NCBI RefSeq assembly: GCF_035046485.1
Contig: NC_085138.1
Span: forward strand, 333,356,421-333,420,420
Source of the DNA: Aedes albopictus
Taxonomy: Eukaryota; Arthropoda; Insecta; Diptera; Culicidae
Length of the DNA: 64,000 bases
Direction of reading: 5' to 3'
The notes beneath the pieces are model-generated. The model saw nothing but the letters and a program-made list of their open reading frames with translations, was not told the origin of the DNA and made no database searches. A program made the position numbers and the translations under genes. Position 1 is the stretch's first letter; each line of letters starts with the position of its first letter. Positions 1 to 12,050 of the stretch are shown in pieces.

Positions 1-1886
1 TTATGGCCAAGACGAGAGGTGTGATGGCTCCTACAGAGCAATCTCCAAAGATGTTGTAGGGGATCATTGGAGGACTTTTTCCGCGTCATGATCCTAGTCC
101 TTGGCCTCCTTTCGTAGGACAGCCGGGGACTGGGGCTGGCGATGAGGAGAGGGTCACCGATGTGGAACTTGCGGGGATAGCTAAGTCCCTTAGCGTAGGT
201 AAGGCCCCAGGTCCGGACGGAGTTCCGAACCTGGCCTTAAAAGTAGCTATTGCAGAGGCTCCCGAGATGTTCAGGTCTGCTATGCAGAAATGCCTGGACG
301 AGGGAGTTTTCCCCAGAAGCTTGGAAGAGGCAGAGCCTGGTACTATTGCCAAAGGCGGGGAAATCACCCGGAGACCCGTCGGCATATAGACCAATATGCT
401 TGATAGATACGGCGGGGAAGGTGCTCGAAAAGTTCATCCTCAATAGAATGTTGAGGTTTACTGAGGGCGAAAATGATCTTTCGAGTAACCTGTGCGGCTT
501 CCGGAAGGGGAGGTCCACCGTAGACGCTATCTTGTCGGTTACAAGAACCGCCGAGAAAGCACTCCAGCCTAAGAGGAGGGGACGGTAGTGACGCTAGATG
601 TAAGGAATGCGTTTAATAGCGCCAGCTGGTCTGCTATTGCCGATGCGCTCTTGTGTCTGGGAATACCGGGGTACCTGTACAAGATTCTCAAAAGCTAATT
701 TCAGAATCGTGTACTAGTTTACGACACGGAGGTGGGTCGGAAGTGCTTTCACATAACCCCAGGAGTCCCGCAAGGTTCCATCCTGGGTCCGGTGTTATGG
801 AATGTCATGTACGACGAGGTGTTGAGGTTAGAGTACCCAGTGGGTGTGGAGATTGTCGGATTTGCCGACGACATTACGCTCGAAGTCTACGGTGAAACGA
901 TCGAGGAGGTGAAGTTGACTACCGACCACTCGACTCGATCAAGGTTGTGGAGGCGTGGATGCGGTCCAGGAAACTGGAGCTGGCTCACCACAAGACAGAG
1001 GTGACGGTTGTTAACAACCTGAAGTCGGAGCAGCAGACGGAGATCAGTGTAGGGGAGTGTACTATCCTGTCAAAGCGCTCCGTCAAACACTTGGGCGTGA
1101 TGATCGACGATAAGCTTACCTTCGGTAGCCACGTCGATTATGCCTGTAAAAGAGCCTCCACAGCTATTGCGGCACTGTCCCGGATGATGTCCAATAGCTC
1201 TGCGGTGTACGCCAGTAAGCGCAAGCTTCTGGCTAGTGTTGCTACGTCCATACTTAGGTATGGCGGCCCGGCGTGGGGTACCGCGCTAAGTACTGAATGC
1301 TACCGACGGAAGCTGGAAAGTACTTACAGGCTTATGTGTCTGAGGGTTGCAAGCGCGTACCGTACCGTGTCACACGACGCTCTCTGTGTCATTACTGGTA
1401 TGGTGCCTATCAGCATTCTTATCAGTGAGGACATGGAGTGCTTCGAAATGCGCGGCACAAGAGGCATACGCAAGACTGTCAGGATGGCCTCTATGGTCAA
1501 ATGGCAGCGCGCGTGGGACAGTTCCACCAAAGGAAGGTGGACCCATAGGTTGATACCGAGGGTAGATAGTTGGATTAATAGGCGCCATGGGGAAGTTACA
1601 TTTCACCTGACACAGGTCCTTACAGGTCATGGTTGCTTCCGACAGTATCTACACCGTTTCGGGCATGCGGATTCTCCCGAATGCCCAGTGTGCAATGGTT
1701 TAGAGGAAACGGCGGAACACGTTTTGTTCGTGTGCCCGCGTTTTCGCACAATGCGTCACCGCATGCTTGCCACATGCGGAGAGGACGTGTAGGGATGAGT
1801 TTGGCTGGAACGCCGTTTCAACGGCTATTACCCACATCGTCTGGGAGCTACAGAGGAGGTGGCGCGTGGACTCGGAGAATGGCTAG
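1..1886 (+). pseudogene. R1-clade ORF2 remnant (reverse transcriptase and CCHC region)
   Basis: This encoded the reverse transcriptase and C-terminal region of an R1-type ORF2 protein, which copies element RNA into a nicked chromosomal target. The palm motif GFADD is encoded near 856-870. A C-x2-C...H...C zinc-finger motif (CPVC...HVLFVC) lies near 1681-1735. The gene is dead. A TAG replaces a glutamate codon near 57. An extra C in the C-run near 311-316 shifts the frame relative to copy 2. There are further frame breaks around 588 and 930. A deletion of about 30 bp at 1783-1787 removes the segment just before the shared C-terminus. The ancestral stop is the TAG at 1884-1886. The disruptions were found by comparison with copy 2. 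Confidence 0.85.
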
Positions 1887-2602
1887 TCCAGATGCAGTAC
1901 AAGAGGTGGTCCAGGGGTTCGGAGTCGGCTTCGTAGGTCATACCGGTGCCCTGCGGTCGAGATCGACCCTTACAGCGATTAAGTGGCCGCGGAGAGGAAG
2001 TCCCGGTAGCGGTGCTGTCGTGGCGTCGGTCTACTGGGTTGGATCCAAGCCCGCGGTTGGAAAGGGGTCCACCGGCAAGGGTCGGGGCAGGTGGAGACCC
2101 TGCCGTCAGCAACCTACGGATGCATCTGATAGGACCTGAAGGGTAGTGATACCCTTCCTTTGCGGGCAGGTCAGATCGGGTTGCATGTGGGCATCAGTTC
2201 TTGATGTCCGCTCAGCAGTAGGGCGCGGGCGGGGTTGACTCTGCCCGCCTTCCGAGGACAAAGGGAGTGGCGAGGACCACTCGGGAAACTGGCTAAGCGC
2301 CAGCATGCTACCGTGATGGACTCTCCAAAGCGAGTCATCGATGTTCGTTGCTGCAGGATACGCAGCTAACCTTGTGGGTGCGATGTGCACTAGCCCCTCT
2401 CTGAAGCAATACCTTCTTGGTGGTTCCGGAGAGACGTAGGGTTTGGCGACCATAGGAATGGTTTAGTGGGTACGAGGAGAGAGTAGTCCTGGATTTTACT
2501 TTTGTTGTAGAAGACGGCCTGTCAGACATACACTACCCTAACCTTCTGTTAGGGTATCTGTTGAGCAGATTATCCCCCTATGGTTTAGAAGGAAAAAAAA
2601 AG
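1..2602 (+). mobile_element. R1-clade non-LTR retrotransposon, 3' fragment (copy 1)
   Basis: The start of the window falls inside ORF2, so the 5' part is missing. The sequence is collinear with the longer minus-strand copy at 6841-12335: reverse transcriptase, C-terminal zinc-finger region, then about 700 bp of GC-rich 3' UTR. The UTR ends in a short hairpin-like segment (CCCTAACCTTCTGTTAGGG near 2533) followed by an A-rich tail near 2592-2601. Collinearity with copy 2 is seen directly; the clade is assigned from the protein order and the CCHC C-terminus. Confidence 0.85.
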
Positions 2603-3545
2603 AGGATGTGTAGGGATGAGTTTGGTTTGAAAGCCGTTTCAACTACTATCACCCATATCGTCTTGGAGCTGCAGAGGAGGTGGCGCGTGGACTCAGAGAA
2701 TGACTAGTTCAGATGCGGTTCAAAAGGTGGTCGGGTTTCAGAGTCGGTTTCGTAGGTCATACCGGTGCTTTGCGGTCGAAATCTACCCTTACAGCGATTA
2801 AGGCGAAACTGGAAGCATTTTCTCATTTTTTTCGGTTTTTGGTTTTTTATTAAATAACGAAACAATATTTTCAAAATCGGTTTTCGTACACATGTAGAGT
2901 ATGGATCAAGGTATCTTCTGAATTTTTTTGAGGTTGAAAATGTTTTCCATTTTCGCAGAAACCTTTTTTTTGTGAAATTTTGTTCAAAAATGGTTTTTGC
3001 AAAATCGGAAAACATTTTCCACTACAAAAAAAAAATCAGAAGATACCTTGATCCATACTCTACATATGCACGAAAACCGATTTTGAAAATATTGCTTCGT
3101 TATTAAATAAAAATTAAAAACCAATAAGTGAAGAAATGCTTCCAGTTTCGCCTTAAGTGGCCACGGAGAGAACATCCTGGTAGCATTGCTGTCATGGCGT
3201 CGGTCTGATGGGTTGGATCCGAGTCCGCGGTTCGAAAAGGGTCTTCGGACAACTCAGTAAAAGCGAGTCATCGATGTTGGTTGCTGCAGGCTAAGCAGCT
3301 AACCTTGAGGGTGCGATGTTCACTAGCCCCTCTCTGAAGCAAAGCCTTCTTTGTTGTTCGGGAGAGACAAATGGTTTAGAAGCCATGGAAATGTTTTTAT
3401 GTGGGTTGAGGAAATAGTAGTCCTGGCTTTTACTTTTGTAGTGGAAGACGGTCTTAACCCCACACTACGTGGACCTCCCTGTTCATGATTCTGTTGAGCA
3501 GATTATCCTTCCATGGTTTCGAAGAAAAAACAAGATGATCGAATG
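2603..3545 (+). mobile_element. R1-clade 3' fragment (copy 3), interrupted by a MITE
   Basis: A second, more diverged 3' fragment begins directly after the A-rich tail of copy 1, in the same orientation. It starts at the equivalent of copy 1 position ~1782, contains the last ORF2 codons and a shortened 3' UTR, and ends near 3530 with an A-rich stretch. It carries the same deletion junction (GAGGA[C/T]GTGTAGGG) as copy 1, which copy 2 lacks, so copies 1 and 3 share a lineage or arose by duplication. A 351-bp palindromic element splits it at 2802-3152. Confidence 0.75.
2802..3152. mobile_element. 351-bp palindromic MITE with TTAA target duplication
   Basis: The ends are perfect inverted repeats (GGCGAAACTGGAAGCATTT...), and similarity continues inward over nearly the whole length, so the strand folds into one long hairpin. 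TTAA flanks it on both sides (2798-2801 and 3153-3156). Copy 1 of the host retrotransposon shows the unoccupied site as CGATTAAGTGGCC at 1977-1989, which confirms insertion and TTAA duplication. It has no coding capacity. TTAA duplication is typical of piggyBac and Kolobok transposases; which one moved it is not visible. Confidence 0.9.
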
Positions 3546-3554
3546 CAAAATAAC

Positions 3555-3665
3555 CATTGGCAGAGGAAGCTCTCGATTAATAACTGTAGAAGTGCTCATA
3601 GAACACTAAGCTGAGTTGGGGCCAAGAAGGGGCTGGGACATTGCGCTAAGGAGAAGAAGAATCTT
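3555..3665 (+). mobile_element. Feilai-like SINE, 3' part
   Basis: The segment containing CGATTAATAACTGTAGAAG and AGAACACTAAGCTGA, ending in a GAAGAAGAA-type tail near 3652-3660, matches the 3' half of the complete SINE at 51250-51522 (reverse strand). The tRNA-like head is missing, as in a 5'-truncated insertion. Confidence 0.7.
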
Positions 3666-3721
3666 TCTGTTATCAGCACACTGGACCTATGTACCATGTC
3701 TTGTAGATTAGACATTTGAGG

Positions 3722-3979
3722 CCATATCTGCCGTAATTCTGCAAAGTGACGTAAGCGCCATTCAAAATGTCGATATTTGTTGATATATTATATGTAATAT
3801 CTGGTGTAAAAATAACACTGTGGTATGCCTGTTGTATTAGAATGCAAGATCTAGTCGTAATCTATCATCTATGGAAAGAAACTTAGAGGATGAGCAAGAG
3901 TTTTATGCATAATAACTAAAAAATGGGCCAAAACTATCAATGTCGCTTACGTCACTTTGCAGAATTTGGGCAGATATGA
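3722..3979. mobile_element. MITE with ~40-bp inverted ends
   Basis: The left end (CCATATCTGCCGTAATTCTG, then CAAAGTGACGTAAGCG) reappears inverted at the right end (CGCTTACGTCACTTTGCAGAATTTGGGCAGATATG). The interior is AT-rich and has no credible ORF. No clear target duplication was found, so the exact borders may be off by a few bases. Confidence 0.65.
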
Positions 3980-4282
3980 CATGAATATTGTCTTGAAAAT
4001 ATAGAGCAATGTCCCACAGTGCGTTCGGTACCCTCTCACCCCGGAGCAATACGGTGATGGGGTGCAAAAGTAACTCTTGCTTGAGCCTCCGGGTGGCAAC
4101 TTCGGACTTCTGCAGCACTGCATGACGAGTTTAGAAAACCAAAAACCATATTTTGAAATATCGTTGCTGCGGTTTTCACACTCCCTGACTCCCAGCTACC
4201 AACCGTCGTCGGCTAGAAACTGGCTAATACCCGTTCGTTGCTTAGATCTGCGGTTTTGCCGCTCTCTCCGTACTGCACAATA

Positions 4283-5073
4283 GTATGGTACACGCTTGTA
4301 TGGAAAAAATAAATCCCCGCTCCAGTCGACTTTTTAGATCCCATTTAGGTCCCATATGAACTGTACAAAATTTCAGCGCAATCGGTGAAACTATAATTTA
4401 GCGCAAGCGGTTCAAAATTTTCATAGGATTTACTATGGGAAAAGTTACACTTTCAGATAAAAAATCCCAGAGGTCGTCCCTTGTCTCCTTAATTCAAATC
4501 GATCAATGTTTCTTTTAGAAAAATTAATTATGAAACTTTCCTTCGAAGACCGCAAAACAATTGGATGCTTGTGGAAAAAGTTTTTGATTTATTTCCGATT
4601 AGTGATCCAACGAACGGCTTTTTATTTTGTTTTATCAGCAGCACTGCTGCTGCCGTTGTTGCATGGGGTGGCGGGAGGCATCACCACCCCCAGAAACAGC
4701 AGCAGACAAGGCAGCAGCTACAGTGCTGCTAATAAAACAAAACAAAAAGCCGTTCGTTGGATCACTAATCGGTAATAAATCAATAACTTTTTCCACAAGC
4801 TTCCAATTGTTTTACGGTCTTCGAAGGAAAGTTCCATAATTGATTTTTCTACAAGAAACATTGATCGATTTGAATTAAGGAGACAAGGGACGACCTCTGG
4901 GATTTTTTTATCTGAAAGTGTAACTTTTCCCATAGTAAATCCTATGAAAACTTTGAACCGCTTGCGCTAAATTATAGTTTCACCGACTGCGCTGAAATTT
5001 TGCACAGTTCATATGGCACCTAAATGGGATCTAAAAAGTCGACTGAAGCGAGGATTTGATATATGTCCCATAC
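4283..5073. mobile_element. 791-bp near-perfect palindromic foldback element, TA-flanked
   Basis: Both arms match almost base for base from the outer GTATGG/CCATAC ends to the centre near 4670, giving a hairpin with ~390-bp arms. TA dinucleotides flank it (4281-4282 and 5074-5075), as expected for a Tc1/mariner-mobilised element. The centre is rich in CAG/CTG triplets (CAGCAGCACTGCTGCTGCCG). Short ORFs in it are by-products of the palindrome and no protein is supported. Confidence 0.85.
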
Positions 5074-5075
5074 TA

Positions 5076-6840
5076 CTGCACAACTCGGCTCGTTAGGGTC
5101 TTCCGAAAAAGCGAAAGTTAAAGATACCCCCATTTTCCGAAAATGTCCGGCCAAAAATAGGGAAAGGATATGCCCAATGCTGGGAGACTCCCATTTTAGA
5201 ACTAATTGCGTAGTCTGCTTCGTGCAACAGTCGTAATTTATTTCGGAAAAATGTTCGATGATAGACTTTACGACTGTTTTCCTCCGACTCCGACCCGATG
5301 CTGTCGTGTTCGATCCATGAAGTCCATGTACCGAGCAGATTAGGCGCCCTTCCGTAGGGACCGAGCGTGTGTCGGGGAAGATGGGAAAATAATTGCCAGC
5401 ACGTGTGTGGTGTGGAACGGCTCCACTATATGGTGCAGTTCGTGTGTTAAGGAAGGACTTGGAAGCTTCTTCGAGGTTGGTCTGCGGTTTTTCGGCCAGG
5501 ACTGCCAACGACGATGACGACGGTGGAATAGTATAGTTTGAAACATTGTTGTTTACCTCTAAACAGAAGCGCTCGCTACTGGTTCTGTCGTGGATGATGG
5601 GTTTGCATAATATGTGAAGCAACGTGTGGAATTTTCCAGTCAGGATCCATTCATAAACTGTTCGGTGGCCAACTGGTGTGCCCAGTCTGGAAATTGCGCT
5701 GTCCTGAACCTGCTGCGATGCTACCTACTGGCTGGACCGTGCTGCCATGATGAAGGTCATAACCATTCAGAGGGTGGGAATTGTGCATGTGGCGGTGGTC
5801 GTTAAATGATACCTTCGATATAGCAGCTTTGTTTATGATGCTTGCGTGAAATTGTTTAGCATCGGAGCAACACTTGGCTATTGATTTGGTTCCGAGCAGT
5901 GTAAAGTTTTCATTCCTGATGTATTTCTAACTTAAGAGGCTTGCATACAAAAGAACTTAAGGCATGATCGTTCTATGTAAGTTATTAACTAAAGCAATCA
6001 CTTCGCTTGCCCGAGGGAAGTAATTACAGTTTACTCAAATAAAACCACCCAAACACATTTATGGCGTTCGATCGACAAACTGTTGACTTGCAACGTAATA
6101 GCTGCAATCGCGAAAGCCAACCTCGCAATCGCAACGACTGAGGAAGTAAACTTTTTCAATTTGTAACTCTGCAGAGCCCAAAAAGAGCGCATGGGAAAAA
6201 TCCAGAGCTTTCCGGTGGCAGCTCACCCTCTTCCACACGAGGGGGTGTTACATCTGGGTAGCAACCCACCCCGTTTCAGCGGGACTTTTGCAAATATGTA
6301 GAGTTGAGCCTTTTTTGCACTTCCCACGTCCCCACCAACCACGGATCCAACCGGGAAACCGGGGCGGCGTGGTACTGCTACCAGAATTCGATGGAGTAAC
6401 TTTCCCGGAAGTGTTACACCAAGCGCGAGAGTAGGTACAAGGAAATGGAGCCGGCACCCAGCCAGCAGCAGCCAGCGCAGCGCTGGGGAAAATGAATTTC
6501 GTTACAACTTTTTGGATACGCTCGTTAGCGGTGCTGACAAATGAAAAATTAATTAAAATAGATGACTTTACTGGCGAGACTGAGGCGCGCGTCTGATGAT
6601 TATGGTGGTACGTTATCGGCCAATGAACTGCCGAATGGGTTCAATTTGCGCGATGATGAGGATTTTTTGCGTTGATTGGCCCATCGAGATTGGATGATAT
6701 TGTACGATGGAATATGTTCTTAACAATAAATCACTTGAAGTAACCACAAACACGCTTTTTTAATGTATAAATATTTTTTAGACTGGCCAGGTTGTATGCT
6801 GTCCCAATATGGCCAAGCTGTTGCAGTACAAAAAAATAGG
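5076..6840. other. Unassigned sequence, no supported gene
   Basis: About 1.8 kb of mixed composition without a recognisable gene or repeat ends. The longest open frame, on the minus strand at 5020-5622, overlaps the preceding palindrome, has no domain-like pattern and is probably chance. Confidence 0.5.
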
Positions 6841-7527
6841 GAGGGAAATCTGCTCAACAAACACCCTAACAGGAAGGTTAGGGTAGTGTGGGGTTTAGGC
6901 CGTCTCCTACAACAAAAGTAAAAGTCACGACTACTCTATCCTCGACCCACTAAAACACATTCCTATGGTCGCCAAACCCTTCGTCTCTCCGGAACCACCA
7001 AGAAGGTATTGCTTCAGAGGGGGCTAGTGCACATCGCACCCTCAAGGTTAGCTGCGTAGCCTGCAGCAACGAACATCGATGACTCGCTTTGGAGAGTCCA
7101 TCACGGTAGAATGCTGGCGCTTAGCCAGTTTCCCGAGTGGTCCTCGCCACTCCCTTTGTCCTCGGAAGGCGGGCAGGGTCAACTCCGCCCGCGCCCAACT
7201 GCTTTGCAGACATCAAAAACTGATGCCCACGTGCAACCCGATCTGACCTGCTGAAGGCAGGGGTATCACTACCCTTCAGGCCCTATCAGCTGCACCAGAA
7301 GGTTGCTTACAGCAGGGTCTCTACCTACCCCGACCCTTGCCGGGGACCCCTTTCCAACCGCGGGCTTGGATCCAACCCAGTAGACCGACGCCACGACAGC
7401 ACCGCTATCGGGACTTCCTCTCCGCGGCCACTTAATCGTTGTAAGGGTCGATCTCGACCGCAGGGCACCGGTATGACCTACGAAGCCGACTCCGAACCCC
7501 TGGACCACCTCTTGTACTGCATCTGGA

Positions 7528-10495
7528 CTAGCCATTCTCCGAGTCCACGTGCCACCTCCTCTGTAGCTCCCAGACGATATGGGTGATAGCCGTTGAAACG
7601 GCGTTCCAGCCAAACTCATCCCTACACTTCCTCTGGACCAAGTTGTCCGGGTTTGTGTCCTCCCCGCATGTGGCAAGCATGCGGTCACGCATTGTGCGAA
7701 AACGCGGGCACACGAACAAAACGTGTTCCGCCGTTTCCTCTAAACCATTGCACGCTGGGCATTCGGGAGAATCCGCATGCCCGAAACGGTGTAGATACTG
7801 TCGGAAGCAACCATGACCTGTAAGGACCTGTGTCAGGTGGAATGTAACTTCCCCATGGCGCCTATTAATCCAACTATCTACCCTCGGTATCAACCTATGG
7901 GTCCACCTTCCTTTGGTGGAACTGTCCCACGCGCGCTGCCATTTGACCATAGAGGCCATCCTGGCAGTCCTGCGTATGCCTCTTGTGCCGCGCATTTCGA
8001 AGCACTCCATGTCCTCACTGATAAGAATGCTGATAGGCACCATACCCGTAATGATGCAGAGAGGAGCGTGTGACACGGTACGGTACGCGCTCGTAACCCT
8101 CAGGCACATAAGCCTGTAAGTAAGTACTTTCCAGCTTCCGTTGGTATCATTCAATATTTAGCGCGGTACCCCACGCCGGGCCGCCATATCTAAGTATGGA
8201 CGTAGCAACACTAGCCAGAAGCTTGCGCTTACTGGCGTACACCGCAGAGCTATTGGACATCATCCGGGACAGTGCCGCAATAGCTGTGGAGGCTCTTTTA
8301 CATGCATAATCGACGTGGTTACCGAAGGTAAGCTTATCATCGATCATCACGCCCAAGTGTTTGACGGAGCGCTTTGACAGGATAGTGCACTCTCCTACAC
8401 TGATCTGCGTCTGCTGCTCCGACTACCGGTTGTTAACAACCGTCACCTCTGTCTTGGGGTGAGCAAGCTCCAGTTTCCTGGATCGCATCCACGCCTCCAC
8501 AACCTTGATCGAGTGGTCGGTAGTCAACTTCACCTCCTCGATCGTTTCACCGTAGACTTCGAGCGTAATGTCGTCGGCAAATCCGACAATCACCACTCCC
8601 ACTGGGTACTCTAACCTCAACACCTCGTCGTACATGACATTCCATAACACCGGACCCAGGATGGAACCTTGCGGGACTCCTGAGGTTATGTGAAAGCACT
8701 TCCGACCCACCTCCATGTCGTAGACTAGTACACGATTCTGAAAGTAACTTCCGAGAATCTTGTACAGGTACTCCGGTATCCCCAGACGCAAGAGCGCATC
8801 GGCAATAGCAGACCAGCTGGCGCTATTAAACGCATTCCTTACATCCAGAGTCACTACCGCCCAAAAGCGAATTCCCTTCCTCTTAGGCTCGAGTGCTTTC
8901 TCGGCGGTTTTTGTAACCGAAAAGATAGCGTCTACGGTGGACCTCCCCTTCCGGAAGCCGTACTGGTTACTCGAAAGACCATTTTCGCCCTCGGTGAACC
9001 TCAACATTCTATTGAGGATGATCTTTCCCGCCGTGTCAATCAAGCATATTGGTCTTTATGCCGACGGGTCTCCGGGAGGTTTCCCCGCCTTTGGCAATAG
9101 TACCAGGCTCTGCCTCTTCCAAGCTTCTGGGAAAACTCCCTCGTCCAGGCATTTCTGCATAGCAGACCTGAACATCTCGGGAGCCTCTGCAATAGCTACT
9201 TTTAAGGCCAGGTTTGGAACTCCGTCCGGACCTGGGGCCTTACCCACACTAAGAGATTTTGCTATCCCCGCAAGTTCCACATCGGTAACCCTTTCCTCAT
9301 CGCCAGCCCCTGTCCCCGGCTGTCCTACGAAAGGAGGCCAAGGACTAGGATCATGACGCGGAAAAAGTCCTCCAATGATCCCCTCCAACATCTCTGGAGA
9401 TTGCTCTGTAGGAGCCATCACACCTCTCGTCTTGGGCATAACGATCCTGTAGGCGTCACCCCACGGGTTCGTATTGGCACTCTGACAGAGACCCTCAAAG
9501 CAGGTCTTTTTGCTTGCTCTTATCTCGGTCTTAAGCGCGGCTTTTGCAGCGGCGAACACCACCCGCCGTTCATTTCGCTCTTCCTCTGATCGTGCTCGCT
9601 GCATCCGTCGCCTAGCCCGTAGGCAGGCGCGGGGCAGGTCCGCAATCGCGTCGGTCCACCAGTAAGCCGGTGGCCTCCCATTTCTAGGGTGGACTCGCCT
9701 AGGCATGGTCGCATCACACGCACGTGGGAGCACCGCTACCAGCTCGTCGCCGTCTAAACCGATTAAGTTTCGCTCACGGCGGAGCGCCTCCCTAAATACC
9801 CCTTCGTCGAAGTATGATGTCTTCCACCTGCGAGGGCTCGGCCTTGGCCTAGCCGCCTCTTCTTTTATCCGCTGTCTGCTATTATTGTAGTCGATACTGT
9901 AGCGAACCGCCAGGTGGTCGCTGTGAGTGTAGCCATCATCTACTCTCCAGTTCGAACTACTTGTTAGGCCAGGACTACAAAAGGTCACGTCAATAATTGA
10001 CTCCGCTCCGTTTCGACTAATGGTACTCTTGGTACCGACATTAGCCAAGTCGACATCTAAGATGGCCTGTGTTTCTAGCAGGATCTGACCCCGCTGGTTC
10101 GTGAAACGGCTTCCCCATTCCACAGGCATTAATTCGCCCGCTATTACCACCGGCCTTCGCCCTGTTAGCACGGTCGTTAAGCGGTCCAGCATTTGCGTGA
10201 ACTGCTCGATCGGCCACCGCGGAGGCGCATAACAGCTACAGAAGAACACCCCGTTTACTTTGGCGACCACGAAGCCCTCATAGGTAGTAGACACCAACTC
10301 CTGGGCGGGGTATTTACCCGTCGTCCATATCACCGCCATTTTTCTGGTCCTATCCGCGACCCAGTTGCCGTTGCCGGCGGGTACTCGGTATGGGTCCGAA
10401 ATGATGGCGATATCCGTCTCCCACTCAGAAACCGCTTGATAAAGCAGTTGCTGAGCCGCATCACAGTGGTTCAGGTTCAGCTGCGTTACCTGCAC
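7528..10495 (-). pseudogene. R1-clade ORF2 (endonuclease + reverse transcriptase), inactivated
   Basis: ORF2 would nick DNA and reverse-transcribe the element RNA. The N-terminal ~220 residues form an AP-type endonuclease, with LNLNH near the start, IISDPY, and the SDHLAVRY motif. RT follows, with PGPDGVPN, GVPQGSILGP and GFADD. The C-terminus carries the finger CPACNG...EHVLFVCPRF. Compared with copy 1 the frame is broken by a TAA at ~9056-9058 (tyrosine codon in the AYRP block), a TAG near 8423, a TGA near 8147 and a 4-bp TTAC duplication near 8115-8125. A 12-bp in-frame deletion lies near 9020. The first start-like codon is a GTG at 10495, and no ATG decides the start. The frame overlaps the end of ORF1 by 10 bp, so translation may depend on reinitiation or frameshifting. 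Confidence 0.88.
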
Positions 10496-12050
10496 TGTGA
10501 TTTGTTGTTCACTGCGGCTTTCTTAGAGGCCGGGCACCCTGGACCACCCATCGGATGTCTGTTTTTCGAGGTTTTCCCGGTACAGATCATGCAGATGGGC
10601 GGACTCGTGCAGCTTTGGGCCTTATGACCTTCAGCGCCGCATCGCCTACACAGTTTGCGCCCGTCGGGGCCTTTACAGTCCCACGACTTATGTCTTGGTT
10701 CCAGACACCTGAAGCAAACCTCTGGTGACTCGTGGAATGTCAGGTGACATACACACCAGCCCACCTTTATACTCCCTACTTTAACGGACTTTTTAACATC
10801 CGCCACAGGTAGCTTAACCAAAGCTATTTGTGTCCCTGCTGGCCCTCTCCGTAGCTTAACGGCTGCGGCGGCCACCTGCACATTGCACTGTTGCCACAGT
10901 GCCGTGACGAGCTCTTCCACTTCGGTGATCTCATTAATGTCCTTGACCTTCAGAGTCGCCTCATGTGTCAGAGCCCTCACCTGCACACCCTCACCAAGGA
11001 ACTCTTCTGCCAGCCTCTTGTAGGTGGCGCCCTTGTGTTCCTTCTGGCGCTTCAGCTCCAGGATCATCTCGCCCGTACGAGTACGTCTGATACTGCGCAC
11101 GTCAGCTCCAAGACCCTCAAGCTTGGCGTCGCTTCGCATCGTCTTCAAGACGTCCGAGTACTTAGACTGTTCCGTCTTGGTGACGATAGCGTCGCCTTTC
11201 TCGCGCCTGGCACCTGCCCTCCTACGCCTTGGCTTGGCGGCCTGCACTTCTACCTGCGGATTCACCTTCTTCTTCCTCTTCCGCTCTACCTTTGTCCAAG
11301 GAGGGTCCTCTCCTTGGTTCGCCCTGCTCTGTGACTGCTGAGGGCCCACCAATGGTCGCAACCCCTTGTTCCCATCGTTCCGGGACGGGCCAGCCTTTTC
11401 AGGCCCACCCTTCCCAGCTTTCCGGGAACCCTGGCTGGGGTCCGACCTTCCGGTATTATTACCGACTTTCGGGGTAATGATTCGCCTGGCCTTGCGGGCA
11501 CCGCCAGACAGCTCCTCGCCTGACGGTTGCCTCGCCCGCTTCTGGGATTGCTTGCCCTGTTTGTCGCGAGCAGTCGCTTCCGCCTTATTCGGACTTCCTG
11601 CGAAGGAGAAGGCCTCCGTTTGGGTAAACTTCGGCACTTTCTCTATTGCAGGCTCCGCTGCTGCAGCAGTCAGCAACGCGAGTGCCGCGTACTCCTGCTT
11701 GGCATCGTCGTTTTCAGGCCTTGCAAGGCCGTTTTCAGGTCCTTGCTTATGTTAGACTTAGTGGACGCAAAGTCGATGATTTTGCCAAGCTGCTGCTCAG
11801 CCACCTCTATTACGGACCGTCCTTTGGATTCTCGGTTGACGGCCCTCAACAACCGCGCTCCGTCCATAACCTCCACCGGCTGGCTTGCCGGGAAGTGGAC
11901 TGGAGCACCCACGTTTGAGCTGCGTACGCAACTCCCAGCGCCTATCTCTTCACTTCTCCTTGTCGGAGATCTCATCAACCCGCTTCTTGCGAAGGGGTTG
12001 ATCGCACCACTACTTCCACCTAAATTTTGATTTCTTGAATTTTTGCTCAT
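10486..12050 (-). pseudogene. R1-clade ORF1 (gag-like nucleic-acid-binding protein), frameshifted
   Basis: ORF1 proteins of R1-type elements coat the element RNA. The C-terminal part has three zinc knuckles in about 60 residues: two canonical C-x2-C-x4-H-x4-C fingers (CFRCLEPRHKSWDC and CRRCGAEGHKAQSC) and a third, longer C-x2-C-x8-H-x6-C. The middle is highly basic and rich in K, R, G and P. The N-terminal part begins with ATG at 12050 (MSKNSRNQ). It runs in a different frame from the rest; the switch falls between about 11676 and 11740, so one frameshift breaks the gene. The zinc-knuckle frame stops at 10486, just inside ORF2. Confidence 0.85.

Noticed and set aside
5020..5622. 200-codon minus-strand frame
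   Set aside because: It overlaps the end of a palindromic transposon, shows no domain or signal and has low-complexity serine runs.
9056..9356. Plus-strand frame over the R1 element (8760-9356)
   Set aside because: Antisense shadow of ORF2; the same shadow appears at 86-394 minus opposite copy 1.
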